From VAZQ01 sp963817015 (GTDB lineage: Bacteria; Pseudomonadota; Alphaproteobacteria; Rhizobiales; Xanthobacteraceae), in the NCBI GenBank assembly GCA_963817015.1, contig CAWFMV010000001.1, forward strand, positions 1-64,000: a DNA stretch of 64,000 nt, read 5' to 3'. Positions 11,516 to 19,473 of this stretch are shown here, one piece after another. The notes beneath the pieces were generated by a model. That model was not told the origin of the DNA. It did no database searches and saw only the letters and a program-made list of their open reading frames with translations. A program made the translations under genes and the position numbers. How positions within the stretch are numbered: position 1 is the stretch's first letter; every line of letters starts with the position of its first letter.

Positions 11516-11923
11516 ATGAAAATCGACGGCGGTTGTCACTGCGGCTACATCACCTATTCGGCTGATGCCGATCCGGAGCGCACCTCGATCTGTCACTGCA
11601 CCGACTGCCAGACGCTGTCGGGCACCGCGTTTCGACTTTCGATCCCGGCGCCTGATCACGCCTTCCGCGTCCTGACTGGCGAACCCACCGTCTACATCAA
11701 GACCGGGGAAAGCGGAGCGAAGCGCGTGCAGGCATTCTGTCCGCGCTGCGGATCGCCGATCTATGCGACGGCTCCAGGCGACGGGCCGAAGATCTACAAC
11801 ATTCGCGTCGGCACCGTGCGCCAGCGCGATCAACTGGTGCCGAAGCGGCAGATCTGGTGCCGCTCGGAGCAACAATGGCTTGGAAGCATCTCCGCGCTTC
11901 CCAGGACCGAGAAGCAGGGCTGA
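11516..11923 (+). CDS. GFA-family (CENP-V/GFA zinc fold) protein
   Basis: 135-residue protein of the fold named after glutathione-dependent formaldehyde-activating enzyme; most members are uncharacterised. ATG 11516 gives MKIDGGCHCGYITY. The zinc ligands are the usual ones: CHCG near the start, CHCTDCQ about 25 residues on, and FCPRCGSPIY near residue 80. In-frame codons reach back to 11432, but the family starts at this Met. A VOC gene follows on the same strand. Confidence 0.85.
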   Translation: MKIDGGCHCGYITYSADADPERTSICHCTDCQTLSGTAFRLSIPAPDHAFRVLTGEPTVYIKTGESGAKRVQAFCPRCGSPIYATAPGDGPKIYNIRVGTVRQRDQLVPKRQIWCRSEQQWLGSISALPRTEKQG

Positions 11924-11929
11924 AACACG

Positions 11930-12397
11930 GTGGTTCGAGAGCTGGCAGGCGCTCAAGACAGGACTTGCAACCATGTCAAGAGAGGGCCAACCGAACGAGC
12001 CACGTCGAGAGCCGTCCTCACGTCCGCCTATCCGCAGCTGTTTGTCGCCGACATCAAGGCGTCGTGCGATTTCTACACTCGGAAGCTCGGCTTCAAGGTC
12101 ACGATCCTTTATGGCGAGCCGCCGTTCTATGCGCACGTCGCGCGTGACGGGGCGACACTCATTCTTCGCCATGTCGATCGTCCTGTCTTTGATGCCGAGT
12201 TTCGGGATCGCGAAGAGCTCTTGTCGGCCGAGTGCTGCGTCAACACCGCCGAGGAGATCAAGAGTCTCTTTCTCGAATTCCAGGCCGCCGGCGTCACGTT
12301 CTTCCAGACGCTCAAGCTCATGCCCTGGGGCGCACGCAACTTCATCGTGAAGGACCCGGACGGCAATCTCGTGCTGTTCGCGGGTCCGGGCAGCTGA
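11930..12397 (+). CDS. VOC-superfamily (glyoxalase/bleomycin-resistance-like) protein
   Basis: Small metalloenzyme or binding fold. Core: AYPQLFVADIKASCDFYTRK, LGFKVTILYGEPPFYAHVAR, then a second half with FFQTLKLMPWGARNFIVKD and PDGNLVLFAGPGS. The last Glu-like ligand position reads LVLFA, so the metal site is not obviously complete. The start is unclear: a GTG at 11930 is in frame, while an ATG at 11972 with a modest AGGAC site would need a shift near 12005. Function unknown. Confidence 0.75.
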   Translation: MVRELAGAQDRTCNHVKRGPTERATSRAVLTSAYPQLFVADIKASCDFYTRKLGFKVTILYGEPPFYAHVARDGATLILRHVDRPVFDAEFRDREELLSAECCVNTAEEIKSLFLEFQAAGVTFFQTLKLMPWGARNFIVKDPDGNLVLFAGPGS

Positions 12398-12430
12398 CGG
12401 AGCAACGCACTACGCGGCGTACGAAAAGAA

Positions 12431-12454
12431 ACGACGGCGGACATCGCCGCCGTC
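12431..12454 (-). terminator. Terminator of the DUF1080 gene
   Basis: GACGGCGG (12433-12440) and CCGCCGTC (12447-12454) form a perfect stem with a 6-base loop. On the minus strand TTTCTTTTCG follows. It sits between convergent genes. Confidence 0.65.
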
Positions 12455-12497
12455 GCCTCACTGTTCAACTTCGCAACCGTTCAGCTCGTCGCGCGCT

Positions 12498-13107
12498 TCA
12501 GAGCGGCTTGACCGCGACCTTGCGGAATTTCACCACGCCCGCACCCCACTGCAGCGTGAAGTGACCTTCCTCGAAGAAGCCGTTGTTCACGTCGGCAGTC
12601 TTGGTGCCGTTGAGTGCGAGCGTGAGGTGCCGCTTGTTGGCGGTGATCTCCATCGTGTTCCACTTGCCCGCGACCTTGAGCGCGGGATTGGCCTCGGCGA
12701 AATAGACAATCGCGCCGGTGCCGTAGGACGGGTCCGGGCGGGTGTCAAAGATGTTGAACTCGTAGCAGTCGCGCGCGCCGATCTTCTTCGGGTCCTTGCA
12801 GCGCACGAAGATGCCGCTGTTGGCCGTCTCGTCGGTCCAGAACTCGGCGTAGATCATGTGGTTCTTGTACGAGTTCTTGGTCACCAGATGGCCGCCACGC
12901 GGGTTGCAGGCGAGCAGTCGACTTGTCGGCGACGAGCGCGCCGTCCTCGACCCGCCAGTTGGCGGTGCCGACCTGGGTCCAGCCATCGAGGCTCTTGCCG
13001 TCGAACAGTTGCGTCCAGCCGGTGCCGGTCTGAGCCAGGGCACCATGGCTGAAAGTGGCGACGCCCGCGAGGGCAAGCGCGGTCGTGATCGCTGACAGGC
13101 GTGTCAT
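12498..13107 (-). CDS. Exported DUF1080 (3-keto-disaccharide hydrolase-like) protein, one frameshift
   Basis: Concanavalin-like sandwich protein of the DUF1080 family. Some members hydrolyse 3-keto-glycosides; for this one it is inference. ATG 13107 with GGAGGAAAC upstream. Signal peptide ends SHGALAQ, then GWTQLFDGKSLDGWTQVGTA and NWRVEDGALVADKST. A one-base break near 12915 joins to GGHLVTKNSYKNHMIYAEFW. The conserved FWTDETANSGIFVRCKDP, DCYEFNIFDTRPDPSYGTG and GKWNTMEITANKRHLTLALN follow. About 202 residues. Two membrane-protein genes lie upstream on the same strand, separated by about 150 bases. Confidence 0.83.
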
Positions 13108-13255
13108 GGTGTTTCCTCCGGATATGTTTCAAACATTTGCCCGATGGCAGCCTGCTGGCCGCTCGCATTGTCGAGCGCTTCGATCATAGCCCGCGGCGAA
13201 CAGGCGGGAAAGCTATCGCGCGGGTCTTGTTGTCGCGGCGCGCGAGAAGCTCGGA

Positions 13256-13753
13256 TCAGGTCATCTGGTACGCAGTCCAGCGGCCATAGGCGACGATCGC
13301 AATCCATGACGCGAGCGAGATCAAGCCGGCGAGCCTCCCGGCCCATGGCACCGCGGTGTCGCGGTCCCAGCGCGCCACACCGCGATAGGTGATGAGCTGG
13401 AACACCAGCATGTTGAGGCCGGCGAGTGCCAAAATGGCGAACTTCATTTGGAAGGCCTCGTTGCCCCAGTACTTCACGGGCTGCGCGGTGAACAACAGCA
13501 TTCCGGTCAACGCCGACAGCGCGAATGCGCTCCAGGTCCATGGCAGTGCTTCGCGGCAGAGCGCGGTGACGGCGGACTGCCTTCCAGCAATGCCGATGAG
13601 GCGAAGGTCGACCATCGCGATCATGCCGAACACGACGGCCACCGCCAGAATGTGAACCGAGAGGAGGGCCGAGAAGCCCCAGGTCGAGTGCGAGACAAAC
13701 ACCGCAACCGGCGTATGCTCCAGCCAATGCAAGGCGTCGGTGATGCTCAGCAT
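13256..13753 (-). CDS. Four-helix membrane protein (DUF6644-like), copy 2
   Basis: 165 residues with four predicted membrane segments: FSALLSVHILAVAVVFGMIA, a Trp/Leu segment near residue 75, FAILALAGLNMLVFQL, and LAGLISLASWIAIVAY. It resembles the upstream gene 13779-14273 in length and layout (TxxxLHILA.. MIDLR motif: HILAVAVVFGMIAMVDLRL here), so the two are tandem paralogues. The stop-to-start gap is 25 bases, so they are probably one operon. I tentatively place them in DUF6644. Function unknown. Confidence 0.72.
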   Translation of the reverse strand: MLSITDALHWLEHTPVAVFVSHSTWGFSALLSVHILAVAVVFGMIAMVDLRLIGIAGRQSAVTALCREALPWTWSAFALSALTGMLLFTAQPVKYWGNEAFQMKFAILALAGLNMLVFQLITYRGVARWDRDTAVPWAGRLAGLISLASWIAIVAYGRWTAYQMT

Positions 13754-13778
13754 GGCGCGCTCCTCCTATCGGCCGGCG

Positions 13779-14273
13779 TCAGCCGATCACGTTTGCGATC
13801 CAGCGCCCGCGCCCGGCGATCGTGGCGCCGAGCCAGAGCAGGAGCGTTGCGGCCCCCGCGACGCTGGCCAAGATGCCGGTCATGCGCCCGGTCGAGACGG
13901 GCTCCGGCGCCAAGCGCCGCAGCATCGTGGCGAGTGCGATCGTCGCCACGATCGCGACCGCCATGATCAGCATTTTCACCTGGAAGGTCGGATCGAGCAG
14001 CGTGCGCCGGGGCGTTCCCATCACCAGCACCAGCCCGGTCGCGGTGAGAACACCGAGCGCGCCCCACAGCCACGGCAGCAGGCGGCGGACGCGATCAGCG
14101 AGCGGCTCCGCTCCAGAGCGGCGCCAAACCCGCAGGTCGATCATGATGATCGCGGACAGGACGAGCCCGTTCGCCAGGATGTGCAGGGTCTGCATCATGG
14201 GAATGAGCCAGCTGATCCGGCGGACGGACAGGCTCAGGGGCGAGCTCTGCAGCCATTGGATGAACGCGATCAT
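13779..14273 (-). CDS. Four-helix membrane protein (DUF6644-like), copy 1
   Basis: 164-residue inner-membrane protein starting MIAFIQWLQSSPLSLSVR. The signature TLHILANGLVLSAIIMIDLR is shared with the next gene. Further segments are LLPWLWGALGVLTATGLVLV, VKMLIMAVAIVATIALAT and GILASVAGAATLLLWLGA. It is first of the pair, with copy 2 starting 25 bases after its stop. The two may form a hetero-oligomer; that is inference. Confidence 0.72.
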   Translation of the reverse strand: MIAFIQWLQSSPLSLSVRRISWLIPMMQTLHILANGLVLSAIIMIDLRVWRRSGAEPLADRVRRLLPWLWGALGVLTATGLVLVMGTPRRTLLDPTFQVKMLIMAVAIVATIALATMLRRLAPEPVSTGRMTGILASVAGAATLLLWLGATIAGRGRWIANVIG

Positions 14274-14869
14274 GGGCCTCCCCGCGCAGCCAGCATGCGC
14301 GTTGGTCGCGTCTCTAAGCGCTGGCTACAGCGTCACGATGCCCGTAGTGCGTGCGAGGGTCAACGCGGACGGGCCGCTATTCGCGGCTGTTGCACCGCAC
14401 ATCGGGAAGACATGCCAGTGTCCTAGACATGCCAGTGTCCTAGTGTCCCGATTCCAAATTTCGCATCATTTCGCGGCACCAGGGCGTGTACCCACTACGC
14501 GCAGATTGGACATCCGCTTTCGGGGCCAACCGGAAGACATTTGCTCACTTCGAGACTTATCGGTTTTGGCACATCGCTGCCGACCTTGAATGTCCGCTAT
14601 TACGGTGAGTTTCAGCGACGGTGATGCACTGTCGGTTGCGGCACGCGCCGGGTACGGCCTTGCCCAGGTTCAGGACTATTACGTTGATTCTGATCGCCGA
14701 CATAGGCGAAACGGAGTTGGCCCATGCCGGAACGACTGCTTTTGCCTCGCTGAAAGCGAAGCCGCCGATGTCCACTCGCAGGTCAGGTTTCAATGCTAGA
14801 CCTGACTTGTCCTGCTCGCCTTGAGCTTGTCGGCCCTGACCCGAAGCCACCAACACTCCTGGCGCAAAG
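14274..14869. other. Intergenic region with a short tandem duplication
   Basis: About 600 bases without a credible gene. Open frames here lack family-like sequence and ribosome sites. A perfect 17-bp tandem repeat is at 14410-14443. Confidence 0.45.
14410..14443. repeat. Perfect 17-bp tandem duplication
   Basis: The unit ACATGCCAGTGTCCTAG occurs twice without a gap, followed by a partial TGTCC. It is in non-coding DNA. Confidence 0.85.
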
Positions 14870-15367
14870 TTACTTAAGCCGATCCGAGACCTTGGCAATC
14901 CCCGCCGCGGCGCACGCTTCGTCGTTGGGGCCGCCAGGTGCGCCGCTAACACCCACACCACCGATCGTTTCTTCGCCCACCTTGATCGGAACCCCACCAA
15001 AGGACGCTAATGCTCCAGTCGTATCTTTGAGACCCTGCGCACGCGGATTGCTAATGATGCGCTCGACGAATTCGCGTGTAGTCTGACGAAAGATGCGGGC
15101 GGTGTAGGCCTTGCGCTGCGCGAGCTCGACGGTGTGGTGGGCCGCACCGTCGTCGCGCAGTGTCACCAGAACATGCCCGCCCCGGTCCACTACACTCACG
15201 CCAATATGAGCATCGAGTTTTCGACAGGCCTCAAGAGCTCCCTGTGCAATCTCCAGGGCCATGCCCAGGGAAACCTCACGTACCGTCAGCAGGCCCTGCG
15301 CGTTGGTAGGTGAGCCGTGCATAGCCACAGCGATGAGAACAATGAAAACCTTCATCGACAACTTCAT
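14870..15367 (-). CDS. Exported haem-binding-like protein (GlcG/HbpS family)
   Basis: 165 residues. Signal peptide MKLSMKVFIVLIAVAMHGSP..NAQ; ATG 15355 (second Met) is an equally possible start. The GlcG/HbpS (DUF336) core is clear: SLGMALEIAQGALEACRKL, GVSVVDRGGHVLVTLRDDGA, QRKAYTARIFRQTTREF and the glycine-rich GGVPIKVGEETIGGVGVSGA. Family members bind haem or accompany glycolate and diol metabolism genes. Here there is no such context, only a second exported protein 110 bases upstream on the same strand. Ligand unknown. Confidence 0.8.
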   Translation of the reverse strand: MKLSMKVFIVLIAVAMHGSPTNAQGLLTVREVSLGMALEIAQGALEACRKLDAHIGVSVVDRGGHVLVTLRDDGAAHHTVELAQRKAYTARIFRQTTREFVERIISNPRAQGLKDTTGALASFGGVPIKVGEETIGGVGVSGAPGGPNDEACAAAGIAKVSDRLK

Positions 15368-15477
15368 GATGATGCTCCCAGTCAGGAATTATGGCCAAAC
15401 ACGCTGACTGTGCCCGCGGCCAGATGTAGAAGTTTGCGGCGAGAAAGTTCCATCGACGCCTCCTGGGATTTAAGCGC

Positions 15478-15921
15478 TCAGTTGGGAACAGGAGAGCGAT
15501 GAAACTGGACGATTTGCCAATCCGCCCCGCGCTTGGCGATCACAAAGGTCACACGTCCGGCAGTGCTGAATGTGCTCCCGTCGCGGACGCCTGTCAGCAA
15601 GTCTAGGCCAGAAACAGCGACAGCCGACTCAGACAGTTCGAACAACTTGTAGTCGGTGAGCTTTGCACTTCTGGGCCGATTGTTGAGAAGTGCGTTCTCA
15701 AAGTAGGCGCGAACTCCAGCCGTTTGCGTCACCACGTTTTTGCTCGCGGTTCCCATGAACAAAGCATCAGGCGCATGAAGCCTCACGATGGCGTCAACGT
15801 CCGACTCCGTAAACGCCTTTGCCCATTTCTCTAAGACTTGTAGCGTCTCCTCTTTTGGCCCGGCGATCGAGGCCGATGAAAGCACGAAAAGTAAAGCCAC
15901 TGCCGACGCAAATGCGCGCAT
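15478..15921 (-). CDS. Exported SnoaL/NTF2-like protein
   Basis: 147 residues from ATG 15921, behind GGGAGAG; an in-frame TTG at 15936 is less likely. Signal peptide ends SSASIAGPK. An NTF2-like cone fold follows (TLQVLEKWAKAFTESDVDAI, VRLHAPDALFMGTASKNVV, VTFVIAKRGADWQIVQFHRS), typical of the SgcJ/EcaC group. Catalytic function is not assignable. A second SnoaL-like gene of the same general type lies at 18282-18665. Confidence 0.75.
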   Translation of the reverse strand: MRAFASAVALLFVLSSASIAGPKEETLQVLEKWAKAFTESDVDAIVRLHAPDALFMGTASKNVVTQTAGVRAYFENALLNNRPRSAKLTDYKLFELSESAVAVSGLDLLTGVRDGSTFSTAGRVTFVIAKRGADWQIVQFHRSPVPN

Positions 15922-16316
15922 GTTTCTCTCCCGCAAGAAAACGATTGATCAAAGGTGCTGAGTTGAAGCCTGCCGATGGCACCAATGCTGCCACTAGACG
16001 AGGGGCATTTCGGCGGGTCCCCAAGGCAGCTTGACTAAAAGGCTACCTCAGCGCCCGGTGGATGCGGAAGGGGGCTCCATGTCCGGAGGCCATGTCGCAT
16101 GATGGTTGCAACGATTGCGAGCACCGCAACCTCGTCCATGCTGGTCCGTCACGGGGTTGGTTAAACGACCCTATACACTCGGGCATCGTTCTTTAGAACG
16201 AGCGCGAATTTATGTAAAATGGATGTCGATCCGCCGCGGGCTGGTTCGTCGACTTAATGAGCGAGACAGTTCCGCGGCGATGGCGCCCGCGGCTCGCCTC
16301 AGGAGGATTTTCTCAA
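15922..16316. other. Intergenic region upstream of the DGPF / sigma factor operon
   Basis: No gene seen. A perfect inverted repeat CGTTCT-TT-AGAACG lies at 16187-16200, about 115 bases before the DGPF gene. It could be an operator, but nothing else supports that. Confidence 0.4.
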
Positions 16317-16667
16317 ATGCGCTTCATGTCGTTCGTCAAATCCACCCATTCTGGACCGCCCACGCCGGAACTCATTGAGGCGATGAACAAACTCGCCGAC
16401 CGGGAGATCAAGGCCGGCCGCATGCTCGACATGGGCGGGCTCATGCCGGTCGCGATGGGTGCGCAGGTGCGCATCGCCGACGGGAAGGTCAGCGTCATCG
16501 ACGGCCCATTCGTTGAGACGAAGGAGGTGATCGGCGGCTACGCAATCATGGAGTTCCGGAACAAGGAAGAGGCCGTGGCGTCGGCGGTCGAGTTCATGCA
16601 GCTCCACAAGGATTTCATGCCGGGATGGGAAGGCACGTGCGAGGTTCGCGCGTTCGCCGGTCCTTGA
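16317..16667 (+). CDS. DGPF-domain (YCII-like) protein
   Basis: 116 residues from ATG 16317 with a strong AGGAGGA site. The namesake motif is present in VSVIDGPFVETKEVIGGYAI, with the usual start MRFMSFVKSTHSGPPTPELI. Proteins of this family are encoded next to ECF42-type sigma factors, exactly as here, and share the transcript. Their biochemical role is not established. The stop at 16665-16667 lies 29 bases before the preferred sigma factor start. Confidence 0.88.
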   Translation: MRFMSFVKSTHSGPPTPELIEAMNKLADREIKAGRMLDMGGLMPVAMGAQVRIADGKVSVIDGPFVETKEVIGGYAIMEFRNKEEAVASAVEFMQLHKDFMPGWEGTCEVRAFAGP

Positions 16668-16698
16668 GGCGGAGAACTTGCAGACGCGGTCGGCGGTC

Positions 16699-17973
16699 AT
16701 GACGGCCGCCGACACCCATCGCACGATCCTGGCCGTCTGGCGGGTCGAGCAGCCCCGGCTGATCACCAGCCTGGCGAGGATGCTGCGCGATGTGCCGCTG
16801 GCCGAGGAGCTGACGCAGGACGCCCTGTTGGCTGCCCTCGAGCGGTGGCCCGCAACAGGCGTTCCAGAAAACCCTGGCGCGTGGCTGATGGCGACCGCCA
16901 AGCGTCGGGCCTTGGATCATTTGCGCCGCGACCGGATGCTCGAGCGCAAGCACGGGATGGTCGCGCGAGAGATGGAGGTCGAGCAGCAGGCCATGCCCGA
17001 CCTGGATTCCGCCCTGGACGACGACATCGGCGATGAGCTGCTTCGCCTCATCTTCACCGCCTGCCATCCGCTTCTGTCGCGTGAGGCTCGCGCGGCTCTG
17101 GCGTTGCGGATGATCTGCGGCTTGACGACGGAGGAGATAGCCAGAGCCTTTCTGCTGCCAGCTGCAACGGTCGCTCAGCGCATCGTGCGCGCGAAGCGGA
17201 CCCTCTCGGAATTGGGGCTGGCCTATGAGACCCCAGGCGGCGAGGAGCTCTCCGAACGGCTCTCCTCGGTGCTGGAAGTCGTCTACCTCGTTTTCAACGA
17301 AGGCTACGCTGCAGCGCGCGGCGACGATTGGCTGCGCCCTCAGCTCTGTGATGAGGCGCTTCGCATGGGTCGCGTGCTCACCTCTATCGCGCCGCACGAG
17401 CCCGAAGCCCATGGACTGCTTGCCTTGATGGAGCTGAACGCCTCGCGCACGGCGGCACGTACCGACGCAGCAGGCGAGCCAATACTCATGCTGGACCAGA
17501 ACCGCGCACTGTGGGACCAGTTCCAGATCCGGCGGGGGATGCAGGCGCTCGGGCGAGCACACGAGCTTGGCGGAGCGGGCGGCTTCTACGCCCTCCAGGC
17601 GGCCATTATCGCCTGCCACGCCCAGGCGAGGACGGCGGGCGATACTGACTGGCCGCGCATCGCCAAATTCTATGTGGAATTGGCGGCGGTCGTGCATTCG
17701 CCAATCATCGAACTCAACCGCGCGGTTGCCGTCGGCATGGCCGAGGGCCCAGAAGCGGGGCTGTCGATCGTGGACGGCCTTATGCTGGAGCCCACGCTAA
17801 AAAGCTATCACCTGCTGCCGAGCGTTCGAGGTGATCTACTTCAAAAGCTTGGTCGCTACGAAGAGGCTCGCGCCGCGTTCGAGGCGGCCGCGGTGCTAGC
17901 GGGTAACAGACGCGAACATGATCTACTGATGCGGCGCGCCGCCGAGGCGGCCGACGCAGCAACGTCATCATAA
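16699..17973 (+). CDS. ECF RNA polymerase sigma factor, ECF42-type with C-terminal extension
   Basis: 424 residues from ATG 16699 (MTAADTHRTILAVWRVE), where the family begins. A TTG at 16678 with GGAG upstream is the alternative. Sigma region 2 is at about 10-80 (LAEELTQDALLAALERWP, NPGAWLMATAKRRALDHLRR). Region 4 is at about 125-175 (ALALRMICGLTTEEIARAFL, then TVAQRIVRAKRTL). A long C-terminal helical, TPR-like domain follows (VVYLVFNEGYAAARGDDW, HGLLALMELNASRTAARTDA, ELNRAVAVGMAEGPEAGLSI). This layout plus the DGPF gene in front defines the ECF42 group. No anti-sigma gene is visible, in line with regulation by the C-terminal domain in this group. The gene is intact. Confidence 0.9.
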   Translation: MTAADTHRTILAVWRVEQPRLITSLARMLRDVPLAEELTQDALLAALERWPATGVPENPGAWLMATAKRRALDHLRRDRMLERKHGMVAREMEVEQQAMPDLDSALDDDIGDELLRLIFTACHPLLSREARAALALRMICGLTTEEIARAFLLPAATVAQRIVRAKRTLSELGLAYETPGGEELSERLSSVLEVVYLVFNEGYAAARGDDWLRPQLCDEALRMGRVLTSIAPHEPEAHGLLALMELNASRTAARTDAAGEPILMLDQNRALWDQFQIRRGMQALGRAHELGGAGGFYALQAAIIACHAQARTAGDTDWPRIAKFYVELAAVVHSPIIELNRAVAVGMAEGPEAGLSIVDGLMLEPTLKSYHLLPSVRGDLLQKLGRYEEARAAFEAAAVLAGNRREHDLLMRRAAEAADAATSS

Positions 17974-18281
17974 TCCGGTGTGCACCTAGACAATGACACG
18001 GACGACGCGCCTGGATCGACCGCTTCCGGGGCTTTGTAAAGTGGGGATGTCGATTATAGGTGAACGTCCACTGTCGGTCTTGAGCATCGATTTCGGGGTG
18101 TACGCTTTTCGGTCGCTATCGGGGTGAGAGCGGATCTTGCACGTGCCGCACGCCGTGCGCCAAATTAATGAGTACGCCCTAGCAACTTGTTGATCTAGTC
18201 TGGCTTTGGTTCAGAACTCCGCATCTCGGATTCGCGGCACAAATGATGCGGACTTCTAAACCACCACACTAGCCGGAGAGC
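17974..18281. other. Intergenic region, no feature seen
   Basis: About 308 bases between convergent genes. I see no gene, clear hairpin with a T-tract, or repeat. Confidence 0.4.
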
Positions 18282-18665
18282 TCATTCGACCTTGCTCAAC
18301 AGATTGGCATCGCGGGTGAGCCGCCAGTTGCCATCCTGGTCCTTGCGCAGGATGGTGAGCGTGTAGCCGGCGCGCCGCATCGGCGCGCCACCCGGCGGTG
18401 TGATCGTAATTGCGATGTGGTTGCGCAGGTAAGCGATGTCGCCGAGCACGATCAGCTCCCGGATGTCGCTGCTACCCTCCATGCGTACGCCCGCCATGCT
18501 CTGTGAGGCGGCCGCGAACGCCTCCTTGCCGAACGGCTCGCGACCGGGGACCATGAACACGACGTCGTCGGTCATCAGGCCGAGCACCGTGTCGATGTCG
18601 CCGGCCTGGCTTGCCGTCATCCAGGTTGCGACCAGCTCGCGAATGGCGCGTTCGTCATCGGTCAT
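18282..18665 (-). CDS. SnoaL/NTF2-like protein (SgcJ/EcaC type)
   Basis: 127 residues from ATG 18665 (MTDDERAIRELVATWMTASQ); an in-frame GTG at 18686 is possible. The cone fold is visible in GDIDTVLGLMTDDVVFMVPG, REPFGKEAFAAASQSMAG and YTLTILRKDQDGNWRLTRDA, ending NLLSKVE. No signal peptide, so cytoplasmic. Conserved hypothetical; the fold occurs in isomerases, hydrolases and dehydratases, so no reaction is proposed. The upstream flank carries a tandem microrepeat. Confidence 0.75.
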   Translation of the reverse strand: MTDDERAIRELVATWMTASQAGDIDTVLGLMTDDVVFMVPGREPFGKEAFAAASQSMAGVRMEGSSDIRELIVLGDIAYLRNHIAITITPPGGAPMRRAGYTLTILRKDQDGNWRLTRDANLLSKVE

Positions 18666-18677
18666 GGCGGCCTCATC

Positions 18678-18717
18678 TTGCTCCACTCATGTTGCTCCAC
18701 TCATTGCTCCACTTATG
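18678..18717. repeat. Three tandem copies of a 13-14-bp unit
   Basis: TTGCTCCACTCAT(G) is repeated at 18678, 18692 and 18705, the last copy ending TTAT. It lies between the start of a SnoaL-like gene and the end of the Nudix gene, both leftward. Confidence 0.8.
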
Positions 18718-18740
18718 GGGGCTCTGCCGTCCGCGCCGGA

Positions 18741-19328
18741 TCAGGCGCGCGAGCGACGCCGGAACGTAAAGGCGTCAAGGAGGAACTGAAGGAAGCTCCG
18801 GCGGCCTTCCGGTGGCACCACGATGGCAGGCAAGCGGGCAACGTCCGGCGCAGGGGAGGGCGCCACAGCCGGTGGTGCCCCCACTGGTGGCCGGGCGACG
18901 GACGGCGCGGCGACAGGTGCAGTCGTGCCGAGCGCACGCGGGCCGACATTGCGCAGGAACACCTGCTCGAGCGGCAGCTCGAGCAGCTTGATCGCTGCTT
19001 CAAGCGGCAGCCATTGCACCGCCTTGATGTCGTCGGTCGGCCTTTGTCCGGTCTTTCCGAGCGCCTGCATGCGCCAGAACTCGACCAGCTTGAGCTTGCG
19101 CCCAACCTTGTAGGAGATCGCGCCGAGGTAGTCGTGGATCTCGACCTTGTAGCCGGTCTCCTCGACGACCTCGCGCTCGGCCGCCGCGATCGGCGCTTCC
19201 TTGCGCTTGAGCTTGCCTTTCGGAAGCACCCAGGCATCGTCTTTGCTGCGCTGAACCAGCGCGATCAGCGGGCGCGGCCCGCCTCGCACCACGATACCGC
19301 CTGCTCCCATGATCGGCGTCCGCGCCAT
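18741..19328 (-). CDS. Nudix hydrolase with Pro/Ala-rich C-terminal tail
   Basis: 195 residues, cytoplasmic, starting MARTPIMGAGGIVVRGG. The Nudix box is complete: G-KLKRK-E-APIAAAE-REVVEETGY at about residues 38-60, so pyrophosphohydrolase activity is expected. The close spacing to VLPKG resembles diadenosine-polyphosphate and diphosphoinositol hydrolases, but the substrate is inference. After residue about 130 comes a Pro/Ala/Val-rich low-complexity stretch of about 40 residues and a basic end (FTFRRRSRA), longer than most single-domain Nudix proteins. Confidence 0.88.
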   Translation of the reverse strand: MARTPIMGAGGIVVRGGPRPLIALVQRSKDDAWVLPKGKLKRKEAPIAAAEREVVEETGYKVEIHDYLGAISYKVGRKLKLVEFWRMQALGKTGQRPTDDIKAVQWLPLEAAIKLLELPLEQVFLRNVGPRALGTTAPVAAPSVARPPVGAPPAVAPSPAPDVARLPAIVVPPEGRRSFLQFLLDAFTFRRRSRA

Positions 19329-19473
19329 GTCCTCAAACGTCCTCTCAATCAGCGACTTAATTCAAGTTTATCGCATGAGCGAGGTTCCGCGAGCAGCTTT
19401 GCATTTGCGCTTCACATTGTCAGGGGTACGCTGGCTGGCGCCAATGTGCTCACACCGGACAAGGAGCCGCTCG

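Noticed and set aside
14557..15000. A 147-codon leftward frame between the membrane-protein pair and the GlcG-like gene
   Set aside because: It overlaps the start of the GlcG-like coding frame's 3' end, has no ribosome site, and shows no family-like sequence.
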